This document shows positions 9,467 to 17,638 of a DNA stretch of 64,000 bases, piece by piece. The notes under the pieces were generated by a model. The model ran no database searches. It was not told the origin of the DNA and saw only the letters and a program-made list of their open reading frames with translations. Source of the stretch: Roseiarcus sp963742305 (GTDB taxonomy: Bacteria; Pseudomonadota; Alphaproteobacteria; Rhizobiales; Beijerinckiaceae); contig CAVULN010000048.1 in assembly GCA_963742305.1 (NCBI GenBank), forward strand, positions 19,277 through 83,276. The letters are read 5' to 3'. Position 1 is the first letter of the stretch, and each line of letters begins with the position of its first letter. The position numbers and the translations under genes were made by a program.

Positions 9467-10165
9467 ATGAGCATCGTCAAATCGCTGCGCGGCCAGCTCG
9501 CGCCGATCCACCCCGAAGGCTATCTGTTCGTCCTCGGCTTCGCCGTAGCGGCGCTCGTCCTGTGGTGGCTATGGACGCCGCTTGGCTGGCTTGGCCTCGT
9601 CGCTGCCTTGTGGTGCGCGTATTTCTTTCGCGATCCGGCGCGGGTCACTCCGGTCAGAGGCGACCTTGTCGTCGCGCCCGCCGACGGGGCGATCAGCTTC
9701 GCCGGCTTCGCCGCGCCTCCGCCCGAGCTCGGGTTTGGGCTCGCGCCGCTGCAGCGGGTGTCGATCTTCATGTCGGTCTTCGACTGCCACGTCAATCGCT
9801 CGCCCGTGCAGGGCCGGGTGGCGCAGATCGTCTACCACCCGGGCCTTTTCCTCAGCGCCGACCTCGACAAGGCGAGCGAGGACAACGAGCGCAACAGCAT
9901 CGTCATCGACGCGCCCGCCGGACGGTTTGGCGTCGTGCAGATCGCCGGGCTCGTGGCCCGGAGAATTGTGTGCTTCACCCACGAAGGGGCGCTTATCGCG
10001 GCGGGCGAGCGCATCGGCCTCATCCGGTTCGGCTCGCGCGTCGATGTCTATCTGCCGCCGGGCGCGCGGATCGTGGTCGGTCTCGGTTCGCGCGCCGTCG
10101 CCGGCGAGACGGTGATCGCGCGAATGGCGGCCGAGGCCGAGACCCCAACCTTTCAGCGGAGCTGA
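9467..10165 (+). CDS. psd: Phosphatidylserine decarboxylase proenzyme
   Basis: Psd converts phosphatidylserine to phosphatidylethanolamine at the inner membrane. The 232-aa protein is of the short type. It has two hydrophobic N-terminal segments (YLFVLGFAVAALVLWWLW; LGLVAALWCAYFFRDPARV), VVAPADGAISFAG, and IFMSVFDCHVNRSPVQG. At about residues 187-190 the RFGSRVDVYLP site, where cleavage before Ser generates the pyruvoyl group, is intact. It precedes pssA by three bases, so the two steps of phosphatidylethanolamine synthesis are co-transcribed. Confidence 0.96.
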   Translation: MSIVKSLRGQLAPIHPEGYLFVLGFAVAALVLWWLWTPLGWLGLVAALWCAYFFRDPARVTPVRGDLVVAPADGAISFAGFAAPPPELGFGLAPLQRVSIFMSVFDCHVNRSPVQGRVAQIVYHPGLFLSADLDKASEDNERNSIVIDAPAGRFGVVQIAGLVARRIVCFTHEGALIAAGERIGLIRFGSRVDVYLPPGARIVVGLGSRAVAGETVIARMAAEAETPTFQRS

Positions 10166-10168
10166 GGC

Positions 10169-10972
10169 GTGAACGAATCCGCCCCTCCGCAAAGCACCCC
10201 GAGCGCGGACCCAGCGACGTCGAGACGCCGCGGTTTGCGGGCGGTTCCGCTCAGGCTCCTGATCCCCAACCTCATCACGCTCTTCGCGCTGGGCCTTGGG
10301 CTAACCGCGATCCGTCTGGCGATGGAAGGGAAGATCGAATGGGCGGTGAGCGCCGTCGCCGCCGCGGCGGTGCTTGACGGCCTCGATGGCCGGATCGCGC
10401 GCGCCTTGAAGGGGACCTCGCGCTTCGGCGCCGAGCTCGATTCGCTTGCCGACTTCGTCGACTTCGGGGTCGCGCCGGCCCTCATGCTGTACGTCGCCAA
10501 CCTGCAGGCGGCCAAAAGCTTCGGCTGGGTCGCGGCGCTTCTGTTCGCTATGGCTTGCGCGCTGCGCCTCGCCCGCTTCAACGTCATGATCGACGAAGAC
10601 CAGCCGGCGTGGCGGAAGACATTTTTCGTCGGCATGCCGGCGCCGGCGGGCGCGATCGTCGGCCTCCTGCCGATCTACCTTCATTCCGCATTCGATCTCG
10701 CGGCGCCGACCCTGCAATTCGCCGTGGTCGAGAGCCTCTACGTGCTGGCGGTGGCGCTGTTGATGGCGAGTCGGGTGCCCAATTTCTCCGGCAAGGCGAT
10801 CGGGCGGGTGCCGCGCGAATATGTCTCGGTGGTGCTGGTCGGCGTGGCGGCGGCGCTCCTCATCCTGTTCAACTTTCCCATGCAGGCGCTGGTCGCCGTC
10901 ACGCTCGTCTATCTCGCCTCGATCCCGTTCGCCGTCAGGCGTTACCGCGCGTTCGAGCGCAGGGCGCGGTAG
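10169..10972 (+). CDS. pssA: CDP-diacylglycerol--serine O-phosphatidyltransferase
   Basis: PssA makes phosphatidylserine from CDP-diacylglycerol and serine, the substrate for the Psd enzyme encoded just upstream. The 267-aa protein carries the CDP-alcohol transferase motif starting at about residue 71 (DGLDGRIARAL, then FGAELDSLADF). Around it are several membrane segments (RLLIPNLITLFALGLGLTAI; GWVAALLFAMACALRLARFN; VSVVLVGVAAALLILFNFPM; VAVTLVYLASIPFAVRRY). The first 30 residues are Ser/Pro/Arg-rich and probably cytoplasmic. The GTG at 10169 follows the psd stop almost at once. Confidence 0.95.
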   Translation: MNESAPPQSTPSADPATSRRRGLRAVPLRLLIPNLITLFALGLGLTAIRLAMEGKIEWAVSAVAAAAVLDGLDGRIARALKGTSRFGAELDSLADFVDFGVAPALMLYVANLQAAKSFGWVAALLFAMACALRLARFNVMIDEDQPAWRKTFFVGMPAPAGAIVGLLPIYLHSAFDLAAPTLQFAVVESLYVLAVALLMASRVPNFSGKAIGRVPREYVSVVLVGVAAALLILFNFPMQALVAVTLVYLASIPFAVRRYRAFERRAR

Positions 10973-11233
10973 AGCGCAGTATTGGACGGATGATGCGCTA
11001 GCACGGCCCGCAGCGCTGATAACCACTGCCGCAGTGTGAGCTACGTCACGGTGCCGACACGGGGTTTGTGTTACAAACACCACTTCGAAGAGAGTTCGGT
11101 CAACGGCTGTTTGGGCGTTATCGACTCTTGCAGTTCGGCGTAGATATTTGAAAACCGCGTCAAGAGACGCGACCTAAATTTTTTCGTTTATCGAATTGTT
11201 GTTCGGACATTTATTGGAACTGGAGTTACGAAC

Positions 11234-11392
11234 ATGAGGAAATTTGTTATTCGCGCGCTTGCCGCTGCTGTTCTAATCGGCTCAGCCGCCCCGGCCTTCG
11301 CTGATTATTGGTATAACGGTCGTCTTTATTGTAGCTTTGGATGGCATTACGAATACGATGGTTACGGCAACCCGTGGTATGTCTGCAACTGA
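11234..11392 (+). CDS. Small secreted peptide, 52 aa, aromatic-rich, function unknown
   Basis: The frame starts ATGAGGAAATTTG at 11234 behind ACTGGAG and ends at the TGA at 11390-11392. The first 22 residues form a clear Sec signal (MRKFVIRALAAAVLIGSAAPAF, cut after AFA). The predicted mature peptide is only about 29 residues. It is rich in Tyr, Trp and Gly (DYWYNGRLYCSFGWHYEYDG) and has two Cys, one inside that stretch and one next to the last residue, which could pair. I recognise no family. The 261-base region before it holds no other gene and may contain its promoter. Confidence 0.6.
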   Translation: MRKFVIRALAAAVLIGSAAPAFADYWYNGRLYCSFGWHYEYDGYGNPWYVCN

Positions 11393-11453
11393 AAGAGATT
11401 GCCTGGCCGGGGCTCAGCACCCCGGTCAGCGCCACAGCCGGATGGAGGGCCCC

Positions 11454-11654
11454 ATGAAGGCGGCTATCGTCCAAATCAATGAAGTGATCATGGCTGCGCT
11501 CGTTTTTGGCGTGGTGATCGGCATTGTCGCCCGGGCGCTCGACGCGCAATCGATTGGCGCGATGGAGGCGGCATTGTCGCCTACTGCTTGTCACATGTTC
11601 CATACTATCTGTCCCGTTACCCTGTATTTAGGCAATGGCCACGGCGCCATGTAG
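11454..11654 (+). CDS. Small hypothetical membrane protein, 66 aa
   Basis: ATG at 11454 follows GGATGGAGGG with suitable spacing. The product has one hydrophobic segment, VIMAALVFGVVIGIVA, after a short N-terminus (MKAAIVQINE). A Cys/His-containing tail follows (SPTACHMFHTICPVTLYLG). An upstream in-frame start would overlap the preceding peptide gene and is unlikely. No family is recognised, and coding status is inferred only from the ribosome binding site and the membrane segment. It may share a transcript with the secreted peptide 61 bases upstream. Confidence 0.4.
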   Translation: MKAAIVQINEVIMAALVFGVVIGIVARALDAQSIGAMEAALSPTACHMFHTICPVTLYLGNGHGAM

Positions 11655-11867
11655 GAGCCGGGCGACGTCACAGGCGAATGCGCGGGAGCTTTCGTGCGTC
11701 GCCGAGCAAGACGGTTAGGCGCGGGACGGCTCGGACAACGCCGCCCTTGCGCTTGAGCGCGGACAAGGCATCATGGCGGAGATCTGGCTTGATCCGACGG
11801 TAAGCGCCGTCAGGTTCGAGCCAGGGCTTTGCGTTCCGCAGCTCTCTGGGACCGGCGCCGAATGGGT

Positions 11868-13088
11868 ATGCAAGGGTTTAATGCGTTCGTCAGCCAGCCA
11901 TTGGCTCGGGGAGCCGTCGCCATAATTTGCGCATCCGCTCTCGCGGGCTGCAACAGCAAGAACGCCTATGTGGCGCCGCCGCCGCCCAAGGTGATCGTGG
12001 CGCAGCCGCTCGAGCGGCCGGTGACCGAGTATCTTGAACTCACCGGCAATACGCAGGCCTTCGCCTCCGTCGATCTCGTGGCCCGCGTGCAGGGGTTTCT
12101 GACCTCGATCAACTACGTCGACGGCTCCACGGTCAAAAAGGGCGCGCAATTGTTCGGCATCGAGCGCGACATCTATCAGGCCCAGGTCGATCAGCAGGAA
12201 GCTGCGGTCGCCTCCGACGAGGCGACCGAGGAATACAACAAGGCCGAATATGGACGGCAGGCGGCGCTCGCCCGGCAGGATTTCGCCAGCCAGGCGACGA
12301 TGCAGGAGTGGAAGTCCAAGGCGGATCAGGCGGCGGCCGAGATCAAGAACGCCCAGGCCGCCCTGTGGCTCGCCAAGATCAACCTCGGCTATACCCAGGT
12401 GCTGGCCCCTTTTGACGGCGTGGTCACCAATCACCTCGTCGATGTCGGCGCGCTGGTCGGGGTCTCCGGCCCGACCAAGCTCGCCACGATCATCCAGACC
12501 GATCCGCTCTACGTCTACTTCACCCTGAGCGAGCCGCAAATCCTGGCGATTCAGAGAAACCTCGCCAAATACGGCGTGAGCCTGCGCACCTCTGGCCTCT
12601 CCGACGTGCCAGTGGAGATCGGGCTGCAGGGCGAGGACGGGTATCCGCACAAAGGGCGCCTGGATTACGCCTCGCCGCAAGTCGATTTCGCCACCGGCAC
12701 GCTGACCGCCCGCGCCATATTCGACAACAAGGACGGCAAGCTGCTGCCGGGCCTGTTCGTCAGGGTGCGCACGCCGATCGCCGAGCACGACAAGGCGCTC
12801 ATGGTCCGCAACGATTCGATCGGAACGAGCCAGGAAGGGAGCTACGTGCTGGTGGTCGGGGCCGACAACGTCGTCCAGAGGAAGGTCGTCACGACTGGGA
12901 TCCGCGACGGACAGTTGCGGGTGATCGAGAAGGGCCTCAGCCCGACCGACTGGGTGGTGACAGAGGGCGTTCAGCGCGCTTTTCCGGGCGCAAAGGTCGA
13001 GCCGGAGCATAGCCAGCTCGCGTCGGCCGAACCGCATCCGGCGGCGCCCCCCGCGAAGACCGCCCCCGCCAATTCGGATCAGAAATGA
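11868..13088 (+). CDS. RND efflux periplasmic adaptor subunit (membrane fusion lipoprotein)
   Basis: About 406 aa. The N-terminus GAVAIICASALAGCNSK contains a lipobox (LAGC), so it is probably a lipoprotein anchored in the inner membrane facing the periplasm. The AcrA/MexA-like layout is visible: a lipoyl half-motif (VARVQGFLTSINYVDGSTVKKG), an alpha-hairpin region (about residues 100-160, Ala/Glu/Gln-rich), the second lipoyl half (LGYTQVLAPFDGVVTNHLVDVG), and a beta-barrel with GLFVRVRTPI. It overlaps the pump gene by four bases (ATGA). I start at the ATG at 11868; 11862 is equally possible. No outer-membrane channel gene is next to it. Confidence 0.92.
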   Translation: MQGFNAFVSQPLARGAVAIICASALAGCNSKNAYVAPPPPKVIVAQPLERPVTEYLELTGNTQAFASVDLVARVQGFLTSINYVDGSTVKKGAQLFGIERDIYQAQVDQQEAAVASDEATEEYNKAEYGRQAALARQDFASQATMQEWKSKADQAAAEIKNAQAALWLAKINLGYTQVLAPFDGVVTNHLVDVGALVGVSGPTKLATIIQTDPLYVYFTLSEPQILAIQRNLAKYGVSLRTSGLSDVPVEIGLQGEDGYPHKGRLDYASPQVDFATGTLTARAIFDNKDGKLLPGLFVRVRTPIAEHDKALMVRNDSIGTSQEGSYVLVVGADNVVQRKVVTTGIRDGQLRVIEKGLSPTDWVVTEGVQRAFPGAKVEPEHSQLASAEPHPAAPPAKTAPANSDQK

Positions 13089-16000
13089 ATCCGCAAGGCC
13101 GGGCGGGAGCGATCTCGCGCTTCTTCATCGCTAGGCCGGTGCTGGCCAATGTGCTGGCGCTCGTCTTTGTCCTGATCGGCCTGGTCGCGCTTTTTAACCT
13201 GCCGAGCTCCCAATATCCGAACGTCGTCCCCCCGACCGTGCAAGTGACCACGCGCTATCCCGGCGCGAGCGCCATGACCCTCGTCGACACCGTCGCCCTG
13301 CCGATCGAGCAGAACGTCAACGGCGTCGAGAATATGCTCTACATGCAGTCGACGAGCGCGAGCGACGGCACCTACAGCCTGATCGTCACTTTCGCCATCG
13401 GCACGAATCCGGACCAGGACGAGATCCTGGTCCAGAACCGCGTGGCCGCGGCGATTTCGTCGCTGCCGAAGGAAGTCCAGCTCCAGGGGGTGACGACCAA
13501 GAAGCAGTCGACCTCGATCCTCGAGTTCGTCGGGCTCGTCTCCCCCGACAGCCGCTTCGACAGCCTGTTCCTGTCGAACTATGCGGTCATCAATGTGCAG
13601 GACGAGCTGCGCCGCCTGCCGGGCGTCGGCGATGTCTCGGTGCTTGGCGCTGGGCAATACGCCATGCGCATCTGGCTCGACCCGAACCTTTTGCAGGCGC
13701 GCGGGCTGACCCCCCAGGACGTCATCAACGTCATTCAGCAGCAGAGCCAGGAAGTTGCGGCAGGGCAGATCGGCGCGCCGCCCGCGCCGAAGGGCCAGGA
13801 CTTTCAGTATACGCTCGACCTCAAGGGCCGGCTCGACGATCCGCAAGAGTTCGAGAACATCATCGTCAAAGTCGACTCGGCGAACGGCGGACAAATCACC
13901 AGGCTGCGCGACGTCGGGCACGCCGAGCTCGGCGCCCAGACCTACAGCGAATCGTTCAATCTCGACGGCCGGCCCGCGGCCGGCATCGCCGTCTCGCTCC
14001 TGCCCGAGGCGAACGCGATCGCGGTGTCCAACGAGGTCCAGGCGAAGATGGACGAGCTCGCCAAGGCTTTCCCGCAAGGCCTCGACTATGTCGTCCCCTA
14101 CAACACGACGAAATTCGTCAAGGCGGCGATCGGCGAGGTCTATCGCACCCTGATCGAAGCGGCGATTCTGGTGCTGATCGTCATCCTCCTCTTCCTGCAG
14201 GACTGGCGGGCGATGCTGGTGCCCGCGACGACGGTGCCGGTCACGATCATCGGCGCCTTCGCGGCGATGGCGGCGCTCGGCTTCACCATCAATCTTCCGA
14301 CCCTGTTCGCCATCGTGCTCGCGATCGGCATTGTCGTCGACGACGCGATCGTCATTGTCGAGGGCGTCGCGCGCTATGTCGAGCAGGGCCTTCCCGGCCG
14401 CGAAGCGGCGGCGAAGGCGATGGACGAACTGACCGGGCCGGTCCTCGGCATCACGCTCGTCCTGATGTCGGTGTTCATTCCGGCCGCCTTTCTGCCCGGG
14501 CTCACCGGGCAACTCTACCGGCAGTTCGCGCTCGTCATCGCCGCCACGGCCTTCATCAGCGCCATTAACGCGCTCACCCTCAAGCCGACGCAAAGCGCAT
14601 TGTGGCTGAGGCCGCCCAAACCTCCCGAAAGGCGGAACTTCGTCTATCGCGGCTTCAACGCCGTCTACGGCGTGGCGGAGCGCGGCTACTCGGTTCTGAT
14701 GGGCGCGATGGCTCGTCACAGCCGGGCCATGGTCGTCCTCGCCCTCGTTCTCGCAGGGGTAGCGATTTGGGGGCTCACGCGGGTGCCGACCGCCTTCCTG
14801 CCGAACGAGGACCAGGGCTATCTGATCGTCGCCACCCAACTTCCCGACGGCGCCTCGAAGGAGCGCACGGACAGAGTGCTGACCCAGATTCAGGGGATCG
14901 CCAGCAAGATCCCCGGCGTCGAGCACGTGGTCACGGTCAGCGGCATATCCATTCTCGACAACAGGGCGAGCCTCGCCAACGCGGGCGTCGCCTTCGTCGT
15001 GCTGAAGGACTGGGACACGCGCCTGAAGGCGAAGGGGCAGGATCTGCGGTCGATCTACCTTCGCCTGAACGGCGAACTGCAGAGCGTCATGGGCGGTTTC
15101 TCGTTCGCTCTTCTGCCGCCTCCCATTCAGGGCATCGGCAACGCGGGCGGCTTCACCATGCAGGTCGAGCTGAGAAACGGCAATTTCGACTATGCGCTCC
15201 TGCAGACGCTGGCGAACACCGTCGCCGCGCAGGCCAACGCCCAGTCGTCGCTGCAAAGGGTCGCAACGACCTTCCGCGCCGGCGCGCCCCAGATCTTCGT
15301 CGGCATCAACCGGATCAAGGCCGAGACGCTCGGCGTCACGGTCGGACAGGTGTTCGCCGCCCTCTCCGACTATGTCGGATCGAATTACGTCGGCCAGATC
15401 ACCAAGTTCGGCCATGTGTTCCAGATCTACGCCCAGGCGGACAGTAAGTTTCGCGCCGATGTCGAGGACATCCGCAACCTCAAGGTCAAGGCGGGCGACG
15501 GAACCATGACCCCGATCGGCACGGTGGCCGAGATCAGCGAAGTCCAGGGGCCCTCGCTCATCAGCCTTTACAATCTCTATCCCTCGGCCACCATCGTGGG
15601 CGGCCCGGCCACCGGGTTCAGTTCCGGACAGGCCCTCGACCTCATGGAACAGATCGGCGCGCATGTGCTTCCGACCGGGACCGGCTTCGAATGGACGGCG
15701 ATGTCGTACCAGGAAAAGCAGGTCGGCTCGCAGACCTATTACGTGTTCGGGTTTGCGCTGCTGCTCGTCTATTTTGTGCTGGCGGGGCAATATGAGAGCT
15801 GGCTCTTGCCGCTTGCGGTGATCCTGGCGGTGCCGCTGGCCCTGCTCGGAACGGTCGGCGCGCTCACCTACTTCGGCGCCACCAGCCAGGCCGCCGCCCA
15901 AAGCGGCGTCGCCGCCAACAACCTTTACACTCAGATCGGCCTCATCCTTCTCATCGCGCTCGCCGCCAAGAACGCGATCCTGATCGTGGAATACGCCCGC

Positions 16001-16327
16001 CAGCGGCGGGACGACGGAATGGAGATTCTCGACGCGGCGGTCGAGGGCGCGCGCCTGCGCTTCCGGCCGATCCTGATGACGTCCTTCGCCTTTATCCTCG
16101 GAGTCCTGCCGCTGGTTCTGGCGACGGGCGCGGGCGCCGGCGCCCGAAGGTCGATCGGCTTTGCGGTGTTCTTCGGCATGATCGCCTCGACCTGCCTCGC
16201 GGTCCTGTTCGTGCCGTCGTTCTATGTGGTGATGCAGAGCATCGAGGAGTGGCGGCAGCGAAAGCGGGCGCCGGAGAGCGCCGCTCCCGCCGAGGCGAAG
16301 GAGGCCGCGGGCCCCTCGCCAGTCTGA
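13085..16327 (+). CDS. RND efflux pump permease, HAE1/AcrB family
   Basis: This 1080-aa protein is full length for the hydrophobe/amphiphile efflux family. It begins SRFFIARPVLANVLALVFVL (TM1) and contains two large periplasmic loops. The proton-relay pair Asp-Asp sits in TM4 (IGIVVDDAIVIVEGVARYV, about residues 418-419). The second half has TM7 (AMVVLALVLAGVAIWGL) and the C-terminal helices (AKNAILIVEYARQRRDDGM, RPILMTSFAFILGVLPLV). The conserved GAGAGARRSIGFAVFFGM segment is intact. With the adaptor it should export drugs or other amphiphiles; substrate and regulator are not evident, and no TetR-type repressor is adjacent. Confidence 0.96.
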   Translation: MNPQGRAGAISRFFIARPVLANVLALVFVLIGLVALFNLPSSQYPNVVPPTVQVTTRYPGASAMTLVDTVALPIEQNVNGVENMLYMQSTSASDGTYSLIVTFAIGTNPDQDEILVQNRVAAAISSLPKEVQLQGVTTKKQSTSILEFVGLVSPDSRFDSLFLSNYAVINVQDELRRLPGVGDVSVLGAGQYAMRIWLDPNLLQARGLTPQDVINVIQQQSQEVAAGQIGAPPAPKGQDFQYTLDLKGRLDDPQEFENIIVKVDSANGGQITRLRDVGHAELGAQTYSESFNLDGRPAAGIAVSLLPEANAIAVSNEVQAKMDELAKAFPQGLDYVVPYNTTKFVKAAIGEVYRTLIEAAILVLIVILLFLQDWRAMLVPATTVPVTIIGAFAAMAALGFTINLPTLFAIVLAIGIVVDDAIVIVEGVARYVEQGLPGREAAAKAMDELTGPVLGITLVLMSVFIPAAFLPGLTGQLYRQFALVIAATAFISAINALTLKPTQSALWLRPPKPPERRNFVYRGFNAVYGVAERGYSVLMGAMARHSRAMVVLALVLAGVAIWGLTRVPTAFLPNEDQGYLIVATQLPDGASKERTDRVLTQIQGIASKIPGVEHVVTVSGISILDNRASLANAGVAFVVLKDWDTRLKAKGQDLRSIYLRLNGELQSVMGGFSFALLPPPIQGIGNAGGFTMQVELRNGNFDYALLQTLANTVAAQANAQSSLQRVATTFRAGAPQIFVGINRIKAETLGVTVGQVFAALSDYVGSNYVGQITKFGHVFQIYAQADSKFRADVEDIRNLKVKAGDGTMTPIGTVAEISEVQGPSLISLYNLYPSATIVGGPATGFSSGQALDLMEQIGAHVLPTGTGFEWTAMSYQEKQVGSQTYYVFGFALLLVYFVLAGQYESWLLPLAVILAVPLALLGTVGALTYFGATSQAAAQSGVAANNLYTQIGLILLIALAAKNAILIVEYARQRRDDGMEILDAAVEGARLRFRPILMTSFAFILGVLPLVLATGAGAGARRSIGFAVFFGMIASTCLAVLFVPSFYVVMQSIEEWRQRKRAPESAAPAEAKEAAGPSPV

Positions 16328-16525
16328 CGATGAGCGTTCCGCTTGGTTTGACGCGCGGGCGCCGATAAACTGTCTTTCGAAAAATGACGCGAGACGGCGC
16401 TGGGCGGCGGGCGCGGCCGGTATTACAACCTTGCGGTAGGACAGATCGCCCCCGGCGTGCTAGAGCGCGGCTTGCGAAAGTCGGAGGCGCTCTCCCGCAA
16501 GCGGCGATTATGAACAAGGAGCCTT

Positions 16526-16744
16526 ATGTCGAAGGAAGAACTGCTCGAATTTCCTGGATTCGTCGTCGAGTTGCTGCCCAACGCGACCTTTCGCGTCAAA
16601 CTCGAGAACGATCACGAAATCATCGCCCACACCGCCGGCAAGATGCGCAAGAACCGCATCCGCGTGCTCGCCGGCGACAAGGTGCTGGTCGAGATGACGC
16701 CTTACGATCTGACCAAGGGGCGGATAACCTACCGTTTCAAATGA
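16526..16744 (+). CDS. infA: Translation initiation factor IF-1
   Basis: A 72-aa OB-fold protein that binds the 30S A site during initiation. It matches IF-1 across its length (MSKEELLEFPGFVVELLPNA, TFRVKLENDHEIIAHTAGKM, RKNRIRVLAGDKVLVEMTPY, DLTKGRITYRFK). AAGGAG lies five bases before the ATG. The stop overlaps the maf start by four bases, so infA, maf and yacG form one unit, an order seen in many Hyphomicrobiales. Confidence 0.97.
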   Translation: MSKEELLEFPGFVVELLPNATFRVKLENDHEIIAHTAGKMRKNRIRVLAGDKVLVEMTPYDLTKGRITYRFK

Positions 16745-17409
16745 CCTTGAGCCTCGGGCGGCGCGACGATCGCCCTGCCCTCCGTTCGCACCCATGCCTC
16801 GTGCTTGCCTCCGGCTCGCCGCGCCGGCTCGCGCTGCTCATGCAGATCGGCGTCACCCCCGAGGCGGTCCTGCCGGCGGAGATCGACGAGGCGCCGCGCC
16901 CGCGCGAGGCCCCGCGCGCGCTTGCCGAACGGCTGGCCGAGGAGAAGGCGCTCGCCTCGGCGGCGGTCGCGGGCGAACGGGCCGATCTTATCCCCTTCCT
17001 GACGCTTGGCGCGGATACGGTGGTCGGAGTGGGCCGGCGCATCCTGCCGAAATGCGAAACGGCCAGCGAGGCGGAAACCTGCCTTGCTCTCCTGTCCGGC
17101 CGCGGCCATCGCGTCTTCACCGGCCTTGCGGTGGTCGCCGCCAGCGGCGCCGTGCGGCGCCGCCTGGTCGAGACCCGGCTCAGATTCAAGCGCCTGTCGC
17201 GAAATGAGGTCGAGGCCTATCTGGCCAGCGGCGAATGGCGCGGCAAGGCCGGCGGCTATGCGATCCAGGGCCTTGCCGGGGCGTTCGTCGAACGGCTGGT
17301 CGGCTCCTACTCCAATGTCGTCGGCCTGCCGCTCGCCGAAACGGCCGCGCTGCTCGCCGGCGAAGGCTATCATGTCCACCGGCGCTGGGACGCGAGCCCC
17401 GTTCAATGA
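16741..17409 (+). CDS. maf: Maf family nucleotide pyrophosphatase
   Basis: The start at 16741 overlaps the infA stop (ATGA). The 222-aa protein has the Maf signatures: LVLASGSPRR near residues 20-27, the catalytic-site region LGADTVV, LSGRGHRVFTGLAVV, and EWRGKAGGYAIQGLAGAFVERLVGSYSNVVGLPL. Maf proteins hydrolyse non-canonical or modified nucleoside triphosphates to monophosphates and affect septation when overproduced. A 20-residue extension before the core (MTLSLGRRDDRPALRSHPCL) is somewhat longer than usual. Confidence 0.93.
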   Translation: MTLSLGRRDDRPALRSHPCLVLASGSPRRLALLMQIGVTPEAVLPAEIDEAPRPREAPRALAERLAEEKALASAAVAGERADLIPFLTLGADTVVGVGRRILPKCETASEAETCLALLSGRGHRVFTGLAVVAASGAVRRRLVETRLRFKRLSRNEVEAYLASGEWRGKAGGYAIQGLAGAFVERLVGSYSNVVGLPLAETAALLAGEGYHVHRRWDASPVQ

Positions 17410-17618
17410 CGGCCAACGACAACGAATCCCCTGGCCCGCGGCCGGGTCCGCCCAAGAGCGAGCGCAAGTGCCCGATCTGCGGCAAGCCGCGCAGCGAACG
17501 GTATGACCCGTTCTGCTCGAAGCGCTGCGCCGATGTCGATCTGCACCGCTGGCTGAAGGGGAGCTACGTCATTCCCGGCCCGCCCGCGAAGGAAGAACCG
17601 GACGACCCCGACGGATAG
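17406..17618 (+). CDS. yacG: DNA gyrase inhibitor / zinc-binding protein YacG
   Basis: This 70-aa protein holds the YacG zinc site: KCPICGKP followed by FCSKRCADVDLHRWL, four Cys ligands in a Cx2C-x(n)-Cx3C arrangement. YacG binds GyrB and inhibits DNA gyrase in E. coli. The ATG at 17406 overlaps the maf stop by four bases. The acidic, Pro-rich tail (PPAKEEPDDPDG) is typical. It is the last gene of the infA-maf-yacG unit and converges on phaZ 20 bases later. Confidence 0.94.
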   Translation: MTANDNESPGPRPGPPKSERKCPICGKPRSERYDPFCSKRCADVDLHRWLKGSYVIPGPPAKEEPDDPDG

Positions 17619-17638
17619 AGTCCGTCCGTCGCGCGAAC

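Noticed and set aside
13079..15901. A 940-codon open frame on the minus strand opposite the RND pump
   Set aside because: It mirrors the pump gene, is very rich in Arg/Asp/His/Gly and has no domain pattern. Such long antisense frames are common in GC-rich DNA.
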